A stretch of DNA of 64,000 bases, from positions 52,322,663 to 52,386,662 of the forward strand of contig NC_059500.1 in the NCBI RefSeq assembly GCF_018139145.2, in the 5' to 3' direction. This DNA comes from Gymnogyps californianus. Its lineage: Eukaryota > Chordata > Aves > Accipitriformes > Cathartidae. The notes beneath the pieces are model-generated. The model saw only the letters and a program-made list of their open reading frames with translations, was not told where the DNA came from and did not search any database. This document shows positions 13,111 to 25,211 of this stretch, piece after piece. How positions within the stretch are numbered: the stretch's first letter is position 1; every line of letters starts with the position of its first letter. A program made the position numbers and the translations under genes.

Positions 13111-16100
13111 CAACTTAGTGCTGTTCTAAGTATTTAGTACTGTTCTGGCAAAAAAAACCCCACAGTCTTCTTAATTCCTTTTTTCCTTCACTCTCTCACT
13201 TGACTGAATGAAGCATAGAAAGGCTTTTCGTGTAGTCTTTCAACATCTCCCATTCTATCATCTGGGATCCCAAGGAAGAAGTTGGCAATATGGAAGGAAA
13301 GAGCAGCGGAGTAACTCTACAGAAAATGACTGGGTTTCAAGCATGCTGTACCTCAACCATTTGAAATAAAACCATGATACGGAGGGAGATATGGAAAGCT
13401 ATTATAAGAATATAAACTTGAAACACTGCAAAATTCACGCTAGAAAAGCAGTTTCAGAGACTCCCTTTACTTTGAAACCAAGGTGATAGCTGCATACTCT
13501 TTGCCCTAAGTAACAGGATTCATGAAGCCTAACTTCACCTGAATAAGGGTGTTATTTCCACATCCACTTGGGAATAATTTCAATAGTGCAGGAATCCTCA
13601 CTGTATTTTACAAGGTCCCATTAGCTAAGCCCATCAGACAGGTTCAGCTCAAAATGTCTTTTTGTATTTTCAAGGTTTAGGCTTTGAATTTCACAAAGAT
13701 AGCTTTTGTAAGATAAACATTTTGAAATTACTGGTACACCCATTCAGAGGTAAATACTAGAAACACAGTAGTTTACACAGCAGTTCAGCATTTCTCAGAT
13801 CATGATTGGCATCAGAATTTGTAGAGATAATGGAGAAAGTATTGAGAGGATGTTTCGTACTTGATGAAAGAATCAGTTTGGTTGCAATTTCACACCCATC
13901 AACTCTCTCATGCCAATTACAAACATGAGGAGAGAAAAAAGCCCTATTCTTCATTGCTGCCTTACCACTAATTTGCTAGGTGCTCATCATTGCTACAGTT
14001 CTTTAATCTCTAGTAGAATGTGTTCTTTGAAATCTGTGTGTTTTAAACTTTCTGTCTCTAGGTTCCCGCAGCTTGTCAATTTGTGCCCCAAACTGTGCTT
14101 CCTAAGACATCTTTCATTCTCATCTTTCCTTTTCTCAGTCTGGCATCTAAATGTGGACCATTTTTTTGCATTTCACATGATGTGCAGCCTTGATCCCTCT
14201 TCATAAATGTTTGTCGTTGGTCTTCCATCATTTACCCTTCCATCACAAACTTACAGATATCCCATTAACACAAAAGTAACAGAAGGTAAACATTGCAACA
14301 TAATTTTTCCTCCAATTTTCCTTTATGTTTTTTTTGGTCATCTTTTCAAGAATTAAGAGGCACTGATGGTGAGTCCATGAAAAGCATACATTCAGGCTGT
14401 ACTTTTACTAAGTCAGTGGGAATTTTATTATCACGGTCAGTGACAGCAGAATAAAGACAGCATGGGTACTCCTGCATTTTTACCCTTAATTTACACCGTA
14501 AACTTCTCAAGTCAGAATTCTGTCTTTACTTATGAACTACCGTGTGCAGCAATCCAATTGTGTAAATAACTTTGCCACTCAATTTTTACTATTATCGTGT
14601 GAAACAGAAATACTAAAGACTAACAATGAGGCGAATAGATACTTTATACGGTTTTAAACTACTGGACTGAATTCCCCAAGAAGTTCTAGAAAATCTGTTC
14701 TGCTTTCATGATATATTTCACTGACTGAACTATTGTGAAATTTAACAAAGTGAGGTTAAACAATTGTTTTCAGTAATCCAATACTCTCTGCTCTTTGGCA
14801 GTATGTAACCAGACTGAGTTTCAATGTCAAGAGAAAGCCTTCACTTAGATTTTCATTCATGGATCTTCCTAAAACTGTAGCAATATACATGCAAACTGTC
14901 AGTCTCTGACTGTTTAAGCAGTAGTAGATAAGTACTCATGGAACTCATTTTAGACACTTATTTCAGTATGTTCTGGGAAATTTGTTTAGTTTTCTTTAAT
15001 AGGAACACAGTAACTGAATAGGAATAAGGATATTTACATAGCTATTCATTTCAAGGTAAAATCATGCTCTCACAGAAGGCACTGGGAGTTTTAGGTGCTA
15101 GGTATTTTCTAGTTGAGTCATTTGAAACTAAGTTTCAGCCCTCCAGGCACAATTGTTGATTCCAGGGATTAATGACAGAATGAAAGTTTTCAGGCTATCG
15201 TTTCTGTATGTATGTGAAAGACAGGGCTTTATTTCAATCAACTAACCATCCAACTTTAGATCTAGTATTACAGACTTCTTAAAAGCTTCACTTAGAACAC
15301 AGATTATGGAATTTTACACTGCAGATGAATAATTTCTTAATCTTTAGCTTCAAAGGAAGAGAGACATCTGTAATACACTACAGAAAATGCTGCTGTTGCT
15401 TAATTTTCCTTTGATGGAAAGGGATTATATTTTGAATTTGCTTCTTGGTCCTTTTGAATTTGGATACAGTATTAATGAAATAAACACAGGAATTAATTTA
15501 AAATCTTTAAAACTCCTGGACTTACAATGAGACTTGAGAGATTATTTATTTTTAAGAACAGAAAACATGAAAGTAGGGAAAAATGATAAAACATGGAGTA
15601 AGAACGAAAGAGGAAAGGCATTTTGTCACTTATCACAATTGTATATTACCATACCTCTGGGGAGAAGTGGAGAGCAAATAAACAGCATGCAATCCTTGTA
15701 TTCACAGAAGACTTCCTGATGCAAAATGAGCTTTAAAAGAAACACCTTGCTTTAGGTTCTGACAAGCTGGCATCTCTGAATTACGAAAATTGCTTTTTCA
15801 ACTCTTGTATAAATCTGACTAATCAACTGAAGCAAAGGGATAACCCAGCTAATTCAGGCAAAGATTTCATTGTGAATAAATAAAATATTGAAAGCGACAC
15901 TGATCAGCTGGAATTTCAAAATGGACTGATGTGAAATACATTGCTAACTCATCAAGGCCTTTACTGAAGGATCATTACCTTATAAAACTCTTCCAAATGA
16001 GGATTCTGCTTATAATATAAAAACTCTTCACAGCAAAAATTTATGAGGGAAAAATTGTGAAACAGCCTATGAACCATAAAACAATTACTTTATAGAAAAG

Positions 16101-16194
16101 TAGAGGGAGATACTGGGATCTGGCATCTTAAACATAGTATTCACATTTTTCAGTATTGTATATTAGCTTTTAACCTTTTCCTTATGTCTATGTA
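13111..16194. other. AT-rich non-coding DNA
   Basis: No gene, mobile element or notable simple repeat seen. The overlapping short frames at 13757-13954 (minus) and 13910-14206 (plus) and the frame at 15534-15719 (plus) do not resemble known proteins. Confidence 0.65.
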
Positions 16195-16805
16195 TGCCAT
16201 TAGTCCCAGTACTGTCCACTGATCCGCCCAGCTTGGTGTTATCTGCAGACTTGATGCATGCACCCTCCATCCCCTTCTCCAGGTCACTGACAGAGATGTT
16301 GAGCAGGAGAGGTGTCAGGATAGACCCTGCAGCACCCCACTTTTTACCTCCAGACAGAGTATGACCCATTTACCATGATACTCTCAGCTTGACCAGCCAG
16401 CCAGTTTTTTATCCAGTTGGTGTCCCCACACCCAGACTGTAACATCCTAACTTGGATCCTACAAGAACATTGTTGCAGACAGTATTGAAAGGCTTGCTAC
16501 AGTCTGGGAAAATTGTTCTCTCTTTGTCCACAAATCCAGCCCTTTTATCAGGCTGGTTAGGCACAATTCACCCTTGGTAAATCCATGCTGACTGTTTCCA
16601 CTCACCTCCTCCTTCATGTGCCCATAAATACTATTCAAGAATACTTGTTCTATGACTTTCACCAGGACCAGAGCGAGATTGACCAACCTGTAACTTTCTG
16701 GTTAGTTCTTTTGAACTTCTTGGAAGATGGGTGCAACATTTGCCTTTCTCCAGTTGTTGGAGACGAGGCATTTCAAATGAGCAATTACCATTGTAAAGCA
16801 TTTAT
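16195..16805 (-). mobile_element. CR1-type LINE fragment, reverse transcriptase region
   Basis: Read on the minus strand this is an old piece of a CR1-family reverse transcriptase. In order it shows WRKANVAPIF-like residues (about 16760-16725), then SQHGFTKG with CLTSLI (within 16459-16686), and then the region around the catalytic motif, read SADNTKLGG (about 16246-16220). The frame is broken between these parts by stops and shifts. The second aspartate of the catalytic FADD motif is asparagine here (codon 16238-16240), so the enzyme would be dead even without the breaks. Both the N-terminal endonuclease and the 3' tail are missing. It belongs to a different, more diverged copy than the one at 49-52 kb. 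Confidence 0.9.
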
Positions 16806-17608
16806 GAAAAATTTATGAAATTCATACTCAGTAGATTGAGTCATTCATACCTTTTTCTAATATTCACTGGAATCCTGTTCCATAAGTGGAATTTTATTTC
16901 CACAAGAATGTGTTACTTTTTACTTTTCCATTCCAGAAACAGAAGAACTTTTCAAATTCTGGTTTACAGTTCCTTTATCTCTTCATCTTTTTTCACTCCT
17001 CTCAGTTACTTTCTTTTTTTTTTTATTTGGAGATATAATGTCTAGTGTAGACAAGAATTTGATCCACTGAAGAGCAGAGCTTTGGTCATAGCCTTGCATC
17101 TGAGTGGGTAGAAGGGGCAGATGAGAAGCTGGATCAATTCCTAGCAGTCCACTGTGTGGAGTGTATGGGCATCTATGTGCTAAGTTATTTAAGACCTTGC
17201 TTTCCTCTACATTTAGTTGTAAAATAGTAATTCCATGGAATTTTTGAAGAAGTAGGACAAAAATAAGGCTTTGGAAAACAAACAGCATGTGACATGAGGG
17301 GCAATCTCTGTTAGAGGTTAGTAGTAGGGACTAGTAGTATGACAGGAAATATTTTCTCTTTGCAATCCAGGCAACTTTTTGACTCCTGAGATGCAGCACT
17401 GAGCACAAGTTCTTATTTCATAGGTGCACTGTGCTACGTGAGACAGAGCTTGATAAATAACTGCATTAGCTTTAAGAAGTATTAGTTATTTGATTGCATT
17501 TGGATTTTTATTTGGTTTTGTTGGAGACAATTATCGGCATTTCCAGAATCAAACTATGCACAGCTTCTTTGTAACCTTTTGTCATTAAAGTTCATCTTCA
17601 GTTGAATT
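16806..17608. other. AT-rich non-coding DNA
   Basis: No gene or element recognised. The plus frame 16815-17045 and minus frame 16983-17288 are low-complexity or chance. A poly-T run lies near 17013-17022. Confidence 0.65.
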
Positions 17609-17960
17609 TTAGTTTTGTCTCCTTTCTTTTCTTTCCCTTGAAAGTGTTTTTTCTCTTTCTTGTCTGTTTCTCGATCTTTTTCCCTGTTCCACAATTTGCC
17701 AGTATATATGTAAAGGAGACTTACACTTTAAAGAATGTTTGATCACTTTTTCTTTCTTCAGTTGCCTCCATTCTTCTAGTTACTTTTCCTCTTTCACTTT
17801 TTTCCTTTTTTCTTTTTCTTTTGTCTTTCCCAGTCACTCCATTGTTTATTCAGTTCCCCTCTCTAAACCTCTTTTCCTTCTTCCCCCTTTCCTACTTCTC
17901 TTTGCACACCTTCAGTTTCATTCTCACTCCTATTCTCTTTCTTCCTCGTTCCCAATTCCC
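17609..17960 (+). repeat. Long pyrimidine-rich tract
   Basis: For about 350 bp the plus strand is strongly biased to T and C, with runs such as TTTTTTCCTTTTTTC and TCCTTCTTCCCCC, interrupted only by short purine words. The overlapping frames at 17739-18089 and 17821-18054 are Ser/Phe/Leu-rich products of this bias and not genes. Such mirror-like pyrimidine tracts can adopt triplex (H-DNA) structure, but no perfect mirror repeat was identified. Confidence 0.7.
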
Positions 17961-18572
17961 TCTCCTTATGCACATGCAATCTCTGTTCTCTTCCTTCATT
18001 CAAAATTTATTTTGGGGAATTCTTTCATCTCTGAAGATTTGTGTAACACCCTAAAGAAGTCAAGCACGGGTCTTCATTTCCACTCGTAGGTTTGGATAAG
18101 GCCTTATGTCTCTCAGAAAATTCTTGCTTATGAAGGAGTCAATTATTTGTTTAGAGTGGAGAGCAGAGAGCATTCAGTCTGGAACTTAAGCAAGCAGGCA
18201 TATCATGATGTGACCTGTGCCTTTCATTCCCATTCTCCCTGTGCTTTCTTGTGTTCAACAGTTCTCTTGACAGCCCATGGTTTGTTCCTGGTATTAGAAC
18301 AGAGTTGTCTTGTAGAACAAAAATTTTAGAAGTATAAATTGCATAGATTTGAACTTGTAAATATGAAATTTCATTATTATTTCAGTCTCAATAGGCCTAT
18401 AGTTCCATTCAAGCCACGAAAACAGCACCTGAGCTATGACATCTGATATTAGAATAATTTGCTGTGGATCCAGACTAAACACCTGATTTTCAGTTTTCTT
18501 TTGGGACATACTTGCACAACTTGTGTCAAAAACTAGTGCTTAGATTAGATCTTCTCACATTTAGCCAGTAAA
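17961..18572. other. Non-coding spacer between pyrimidine tract and LTR copy 2
   Basis: No recognised gene. The two short frames at 18147-18329 (plus) and 18294-18509 (minus) show no family resemblance. Confidence 0.6.
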
Positions 18573-19205
18573 GCATCTGTCCTGGTTTCAGCTGGGACAG
18601 AGTTAATTTTCTTCTTAGTAGCTGATACAGTGCTGTGTTTTGGATTTAGTGGGAGAATTATGTTGATAACACGCTGATGTTTTAGTTGTTGCTAAGTAGT
18701 GCTTATCTTAAGTCAAGGACCTTTCAGTTTCCCATGCTCTGCCAGCAAGCAGGTGTGCAAGAAGCTGGGAGGGAGCATAGCCAGGCCAGTTGACCCGAAC
18801 TAGCCAAAGGGGTATTCCATACCATGGAACGTCATGCCCAGTATATAAGCTGGGAGGAGTTGGCCGGGAGGGGCGGATTGCTGCTCTGGCATCAGTCAGT
18901 GGGTGGTGAGCAACTGCATTGTGCATCACTTGTCTTTTCTTGGGTTTTATTTTTGGGGGGGGTTATTTCTCTCTCTTTTCATTATATTCCGTTTCATTAT
19001 TCTTATTATTATTTTTCTATTTTTATTATTATTGTTATTATTTTATTTTATTTTATTTTAGTTATTAAACTGTTCTTACCTCAACCCATGAGTTTTACTT
19101 TTTTTTTTCCCAATTTGTCCTCCCCATCCCACTGGGAGGGTGGAGGAATGAGCGAGCAGCTGCATGGTACTTAGTTGCTGGCTGGAGTTAAACCATGACA
19201 GCATC
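18573..19205 (+). mobile_element. Solo ERV LTR (copy 2) with 5-bp target-site duplication
   Basis: The LTR proper is 18578-19200 (623 bp), starting TGTCCTGG and ending CCATGACA, in the same orientation as copy 1 at 5727-6327. A perfect 5-bp duplication GCATC flanks it (18573-18577 and 19201-19205). It contains a TATA box at 18842-18849 and ATTAAA at 19064-19069. Compared with copy 1 it lacks about 11 nt just after the GCGGAT segment near 18875, and it has an expanded TTTTA/TTA tract (about 18995-19060) and a G-run near 18953. Many differences from copy 1 are CG in copy 1 versus TG or CA here, for example CCACGACA versus CCATGACA at the 3' end. No internal retroviral region is attached. Confidence 0.93.
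18842..19069 (+). promoter_or_regulatory. LTR copy 2 core promoter and poly(A) signal
   Basis: TATATAAG at 18842-18849 and ATTAAA at 19064-19069 occupy the same relative positions as in copy 1, confirming homologous promoter and polyadenylation modules. Transcription would run rightward. Activity is unknown. Confidence 0.55.
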
Positions 19206-20550
19206 TTACAAGGAATTATGGAATAAAGGTTATATGAGAAATTCATGGAGTCCCAAACTCTATTTGGTGAGGTATCTGTTATACAGTACTGTAAAGGTTG
19301 GTGTTGATTTTCAAAGTGATGAGGCCATTACAAGAAAAGCCAGACTACCAACCTGGATATCAAATTTTCAGTATATCCAGAAGTAGAGCACAAATGTTTT
19401 GTCTAGGCAACGAGTTTGGACAGTAATCCTCTCTAAAAGTGAAAGCTTCCTTGAGGTTGTGTTTATGTCTTCTCTTGAAACTATGAACAAAACGTCTGCT
19501 AGTGTCAGTTGTGAATCTGTAATGTAAGAAATTTTGCATAAGAAGCTATAGTAAGATCATTAAGTTATTTTATGGTGAAAAAAAAAAAGAAACAAATATG
19601 AAGTAACAGTTGCTTTTAGTCACTGACCAGTGTTTGAAATTGGCTACCTATTACCTATGCCTTATTTTATCATTATTCCCAGTACATCCCCATCCTTTCC
19701 TCTGTTCCCCAGAGAGAGCAATTCAAGAAAAAATGGTTTGTTTTGTTATCAGGATGATACACAGACCCCAGCTACAGTTTTTACTGCCATGTTGAGGAGT
19801 TAATCAAGCCTTTGTTTGCAATATATTCCCCTTATAACATAATTGCTATGTGACTGTTGATTTGAGTTTTAATTGCCTGATAAATTGAATGTAAAATCCT
19901 ATGGTAGGAGAGGAAATAAGAGAAAAAGAGGATGGTGCTCCAGTAATTCAATGTAAAAGCATTTTTCTCCTTACAAGCAGGAAACATTTACATAAATTTG
20001 AGCACACAGACCATGCAGTTCTAGATGGCACTAGGTTAGAAAGCCAAAAGGGGGGAAATCTGCCCTTTTGAATTCTTCTGTTATGGCTTTTCGTCATGCT
20101 AGTTGTTTTGGCTACTCTTATGGAAATTCTTAGAAAACAATAGTTGCTGGTTATGTCATCACTGTGACCGTGTCAATTTTATAAACATCCTGCTGTAAAA
20201 AGCACATTTTTGTCTGGTTTCATTAAGGACCTGTTCCATGATTTAAAGTAAAATACAATGTTGGGGGTTTTTTATATATGTAGATACTGCCTATACAAAG
20301 GTTTACTTAGAAAGCCAGTCAATTTTGAGACATGACTTTTGAGATAAAAAATTATATCCAACATTTCAAAAGCCCCAAGATCTCCCACATGCTGTATGTT
20401 TGTGTAACTCTTCTGTTTGTGTATTATAAATCTGTATATTTTATTATTGTATTATGTTTATTATTTGTTTCCTAAAACCAGAAGATTCTTCATTTTGTGC
20501 TGTTTGGAATTTCTTGCTTTCATTTTTTCCCTTGGGGCTGGGGAATTTGG
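19206..20550. other. AT-rich non-coding DNA
   Basis: No gene or element recognised. The short plus frames at 19195-19386 (it begins in the LTR end) and 19610-19795 have no recognisable motifs. There is an A-run near 19578. Confidence 0.65.
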
Positions 20551-20575
20551 TTTTGTTTTGTTTTGTTTTGTTTTG
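20551..20575 (+). repeat. (TTTTG)5 microsatellite
   Basis: Five perfect TTTTG units. A minus-strand frame across it (20444-20635) reads repeated Asn/Lys/Thr/Gln from the repeat and is not a gene. Confidence 0.95.
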
Positions 20576-21120
20576 ATTATGATGAGATCTCTTTGAACTC
20601 TGCCTCCATCTGTTAAGGAAAATATACCATTCCATATGTCTTATGATTTATTTGATGAAATATATATATATATTATGTGTATGTAAATGCAGTAGATATG
20701 CATATGTTTGAAAGGTATGTATATGTCTTGTCAGAACTGAATGGTTTACTCTGTGCTGGAAGAATGAAGTGACCTGTATGTGTACTATCATAGTATTTTC
20801 AGAAAAGAACAGAAAAACCTCTCCAGCTTTCTCTCCGTGATATCCCTTTGTTATCTTTCTAGAGCATATTAGAGCGCCTCCACCATTATCCTGAAAGCGG
20901 AAAGGATAGATAAAAGGGAGGGAGGAGATTTAAATTTTGTATTTTGAAGATGGAAGGCACAGCTGGAAGACCATTTTCTGTGATGATGCATCTTCTTTCC
21001 CTTAAGATCTGTCACATAAACATCATGACTCCAGCCTCTTTCCGTACTCTGGGTAAAAGATTTGAAAGAATGGAGCAATTTCTGTGAATCTTCTTCGTGA
21101 ACACAAAAGCCCTACATGGT
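20576..21120. other. Non-coding DNA with a short TA run
   Basis: A (TA)7 run lies at 20661-20674. Nothing else recognised; minus-strand frames near 20869-21209 overlap each other in different frames and are not convincing. Confidence 0.6.
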
Positions 21121-21180
21121 TCTTTATCAGGTAGTTGTGAGGAATAGAAGGTGAAGAGCTTAGGATTTACCTGATAAAGA
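21121..21180. repeat. 13-bp perfect inverted repeat with GATA words
   Basis: TCTTTATCAGGTA (21121-21133) is exactly reverse-complementary to 21168-21180, with a 34-nt spacer. Each arm carries a TTATC/GATAA core, so the pair presents two opposed GATA-factor-like sites. Each arm also reads CAG|GTA, resembling a splice junction on both strands, but the pyrimidine tracts are weak. Function unknown. Confidence 0.85.
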
Positions 21181-24100
21181 CACAGCACGTGATTTGTCTC
21201 CTTCTTCATAGGGTGATGTATATGATCCAGTCATCTCAAAGTATATTAACACTTCAGTATGTTATTTGATGCAATACTGATCTATCAAGTTTATCAGTAG
21301 ACCTCTTTAAGGTTTGCTTCGATGACTACTTTCAGAGGACATCCAAAAAATAAAGCAAGAAGCTTGAAAAACAACACTGCAGAGAAGCAAGTATCGAAAT
21401 AAAAGGAAGTTTCCTTATTTCCACATGCATCTCAGAGATTCAGCTAAGGTTCACAGTTCCAGAAACCATGGAAAACCAGACTGGCCTGTCTAGTAGATCT
21501 GGTTTAACTCTTATAAGAAAGCATGATCTTTCCTAATTAGCTTAGTACTTGTGGCAGTACATATTGATTTTGACTACCTGGATGTATCCTCTTAGGCTTT
21601 CTCAGAGGCCAGAGACTGAATCAATGTGTAGGCTTTACTACCATTTTGTATGCCATCATCCAAGTCTTGCTAGTAAGCAAACGAAACAGATGTAAAGGTG
21701 TTTGATTTATTAGTGGCTCTCTCTTGCGAAGTTTTCACTAAAGAGTAGTGCTGTTTCTGCCTCTAATCAGCAAATTCTAAAATTATACTAAAAATTACTT
21801 ATGAATACTAATATACATCCACAATAGTAAATACTATTTTTTTTCCACACAAATGCTAAAATTATTCATAACATAAGATTATTCCAGGTGGTTTATTGTT
21901 GTACTGTATCTGTTGTGATCTCTGGTATTTTTCTTCAGCAGACTTCTGAATTCATTGTAATATTGTTATTCAGAACTGTATTGCAATGCTACTGTTACTA
22001 CAATAAACAACCACACCAACTAGTCAGTGCAGTACGTTTAATTTTAATTAGGCCTCCTATTCTTTTACATATCACAAAGGTATAATGTATAATGGCACAC
22101 AGATTAAAGACAGAGGAACACAGCAGGAATGCTATATTTAAGTTTGCTTATTTTCTGATGGTAAGCTACCGCAATTTTGAATTTAAACCAGCACTTCGCC
22201 CTTACCCATTAGTAGCCCATTGATGTCTACAAGCCAACACAGAAGGGCTGTGTTATTCTTTCCAACTGGTTTTCCCTTGGGGAACATCATTTCTGAGAGC
22301 AAAAGAAATAGGTAGGCAGTTACCACTGAACACTATGGATTGGAAAATAAAATAACAATCACATGCCTCCAGACTCCAGATGTTACAAGAATTTTAAGAT
22401 GTTACCTGGAGTGGTCCAGTTTACTGGAACTGTGAAACTGTCGGCATGTGGCACTGTAAAAGTGATTTTTCTGTTTGAACGTGTGTAACTATATAAGTCT
22501 GCAAAAGAAGTAGACATATCCTCTTAGCAATTCAACAGTCCTTCTGAATTCTTCAGGCTCCTTAGTTACACGCACCACTGCTGTTCTTTGCTCAGGCATC
22601 AGCTGTTTCCAGGAAAACTAGTGAGGAAAAAGTGGATCTGTCTTCTCAAGAATAAGGCTACTCTTTAAGCACTAGCAAGTCTTCTACTGTCTCTGGTCTT
22701 GATAAATAGCAACAGGTCAAGTGGAAACACTGACAGAGAAGAACTCTGAGGTTTCACATCCTATGCCTAAAAAAAGCCAGCATGTTTTCTTCTGTCCAGT
22801 CACCAGATAGCAGGAGTTGGACAACACACGGTGAGATGAGGTGTAGGCCACTCTTATGCACTTCAGAGTTGTTATTTGGGAATACCAAGCTGTGTTGAAT
22901 GTGAAAGATGACACCTTTTGTACAAGGGAGTACTGTCAGCAATATTGTTTCTTGCCCAAACAGGTACAACATGATAGACTGTCTAAGAGCGCTACCATTT
23001 CTGATACATCCTTAACCTATGCAAAGTCTGCAAACACTAAGAATTTTGACAGGAGATACGATTGCTGCTGTGTATGTCAGTGAGACATGCTGTGTGTTTC
23101 TTACTGCCAGGAAGGGGTAAGGAGTATGCGCCTCATGAGCAACCCAGGACATTAATCCACTGCTACCCAGTAGTGTCATTCCCTTCCATATCATAGGTGT
23201 TTGTGTAACTTCAAGCTCTGCAGCAGGGACTGCAGATCCATGTGAAGGTGAACCTCCCTCCCAGTGTATCTCCATAAAGACCAGCTTCTTCTGCCACTCT
23301 CTGGGGGCACTGCCTCCTGGAAGCCATCGTAATTCATACAAATAGTTACTCACTGTTAATTATGTATGCACATATTAATGAACTTCTGGTAAAATATTTT
23401 AAATACTTCCATTCTGGGTTTTGAAAATGCAAACATGTTTTATAACTTGTAAAAATATGAAGGGGGCATGCATGGGGTGTTGCGTGTTTCCCATTAAAAA
23501 TGAGGACATTTTTGACGGATGCAATATGGCAGAATATATTAAGATAATTAATTTATGTTCCTTCCAGCTTTTTTTCATTTCTCAGCATGACCTCTGTTTC
23601 ATGCATAACAGAACAATCAAAAATGGATTAGTTTATAGACTGAAAACACTCAGAGTTTTATCTTTCCATGGAAAACTTATCTAGTCTAAGTTGGTTTGTA
23701 CTTTGATTGATGGAAATCATAATAATTTCTTTTACTTGAGTCAAACACTCTGACTCAAATATTTCAGCACAGTCACAAGGTTTTTGTTGTTTTCACAGCT
23801 TTCTGATCAACTCCTTTTTTTTTTTTTCAGTTTTTCCTTCACATAAATAAAATTGTTTCCAGGACCCAACAGCTGGCACTTACTGGCTGAAGGAATGAAC
23901 AGGAAGAGAGTGTGTTCATAGGATTACCGAACAAGCTGAGAAGGAAAATTTATGCAGAGTTTTGTAAGCTTAGTGAGGCAGAAAATAGATTGGGGTGCAG
24001 AGAAGAAATAATGTGTCAGTCAAAGCTAAGCATACAGACATAAGCTTCCACAACACAAGAGCAGTCATGTGCTTTCTTAGCTTTTGTGACTTCAACAGTT

Positions 24101-25211
24101 ACTTCTGAGTTTGGGTAAAACAGCAGACAGATGTTTTCTAGAGATCATACTCTTAAGTCACTCTTTACAAGTCTCTCTTAAAGCCTGGCAAAAGCAAGAA
24201 CAAAGCTGCCTTGGAAGACGTAAGAGATGGCTTCAAGGAAGGGTCTTAAGGAGGGGAAAAGCTTTGCAGCTGAACGCTATAACTTGGCCATTCCATTCCC
24301 TTGTGTAAACTAATTTTCTTCAAATCTATAATCTCATCTCAATACAATTGATTTTTCTGTAGCATAGTGTAGGTCAATGCTTTATACTCAATACTGACAA
24401 ATGAAAGCAAGAATTATATGCTGGTAGTGTATTGTAATAGTCTTTATCAAGATACTGCAACTGTTTCTCAAGTAGTCCTGTGTGGATATTTTTGTCTAAT
24501 GGCTTCTGCTGGTCTCCTTTCTCTATTTGATTTATAAGCAAGGAGGTGCTCCCTGAAATGACTAAGAATGATAAGATTTTACAAGCAAGATTATATTATG
24601 AAGTATTATAGGCAATACTATGCAAATTGCCAGAAAGACATTAGACTGCAATTTGACTAGCACCTAAGAAAGAATGTCTGTTACATATGTGGCACACAGC
24701 AATTAAAGAACCTGTTCATTTGCATTCAAAGTATCCATTTCATTATTTCGCCAGAGGCATATTCTTAGTTGCTTTTGAGGTAATGGTACTCAAATTTCAT
24801 AACTTTAAAGAAGAAAGAACAGCCTGAAAGAATCCATTTTAAAGGTAAAGAGGCAATGATCATCTATCTTTGCTAGTCTGGATTACACAGAGGGCTATCA
24901 GTTGACTTCAGTTATATCCCCTCAGTAACAATTTGATAGGTTCTATTGAATGTCTGATTAAGACTTATGTTCTATAGAACACAATGTTCATTTAATAGTA
25001 TCATCGTTATTAAGTCAGGTACTTTATTGATACTTTTGCGGATTAGAGCTCGTGTGCACAAAGAGTAAGCAAAGTCACTTCACTGTTACATGATGGATAA
25101 GAAATAATAGATAATCCCATTTTCCAAGACATGTTTCTCCTATCTCTTAACAGCACATTTCTATCAACATATTTAGATCTTTGTGTCAAGTTAATATGGG
25201 CCATTTTCACC
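21181..25211. other. AT-rich non-coding DNA
   Basis: No gene or mobile element recognised. The longest frame, on the minus strand at 23012-23353 (113 codons), lies in a somewhat GC-richer patch (about 23100-23330) but shows no family motif. A 13-nt T-run ends at 23827. Confidence 0.6.

Noticed and set aside
17739..18089. 116-codon plus-strand open frame
   Set aside because: It lies in a pyrimidine-rich tract, is almost all Ser, Phe and Leu, and a second frame over the same DNA is equally open; this is composition and not a gene.
5722..19205. One ancient provirus bounded by the two LTRs
   Set aside because: Each LTR has its own different target-site duplication, and the interior has no retroviral sequence.
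23012..23353. 113-codon minus-strand frame
   Set aside because: No family resemblance; probably a chance frame in a slightly GC-richer patch.
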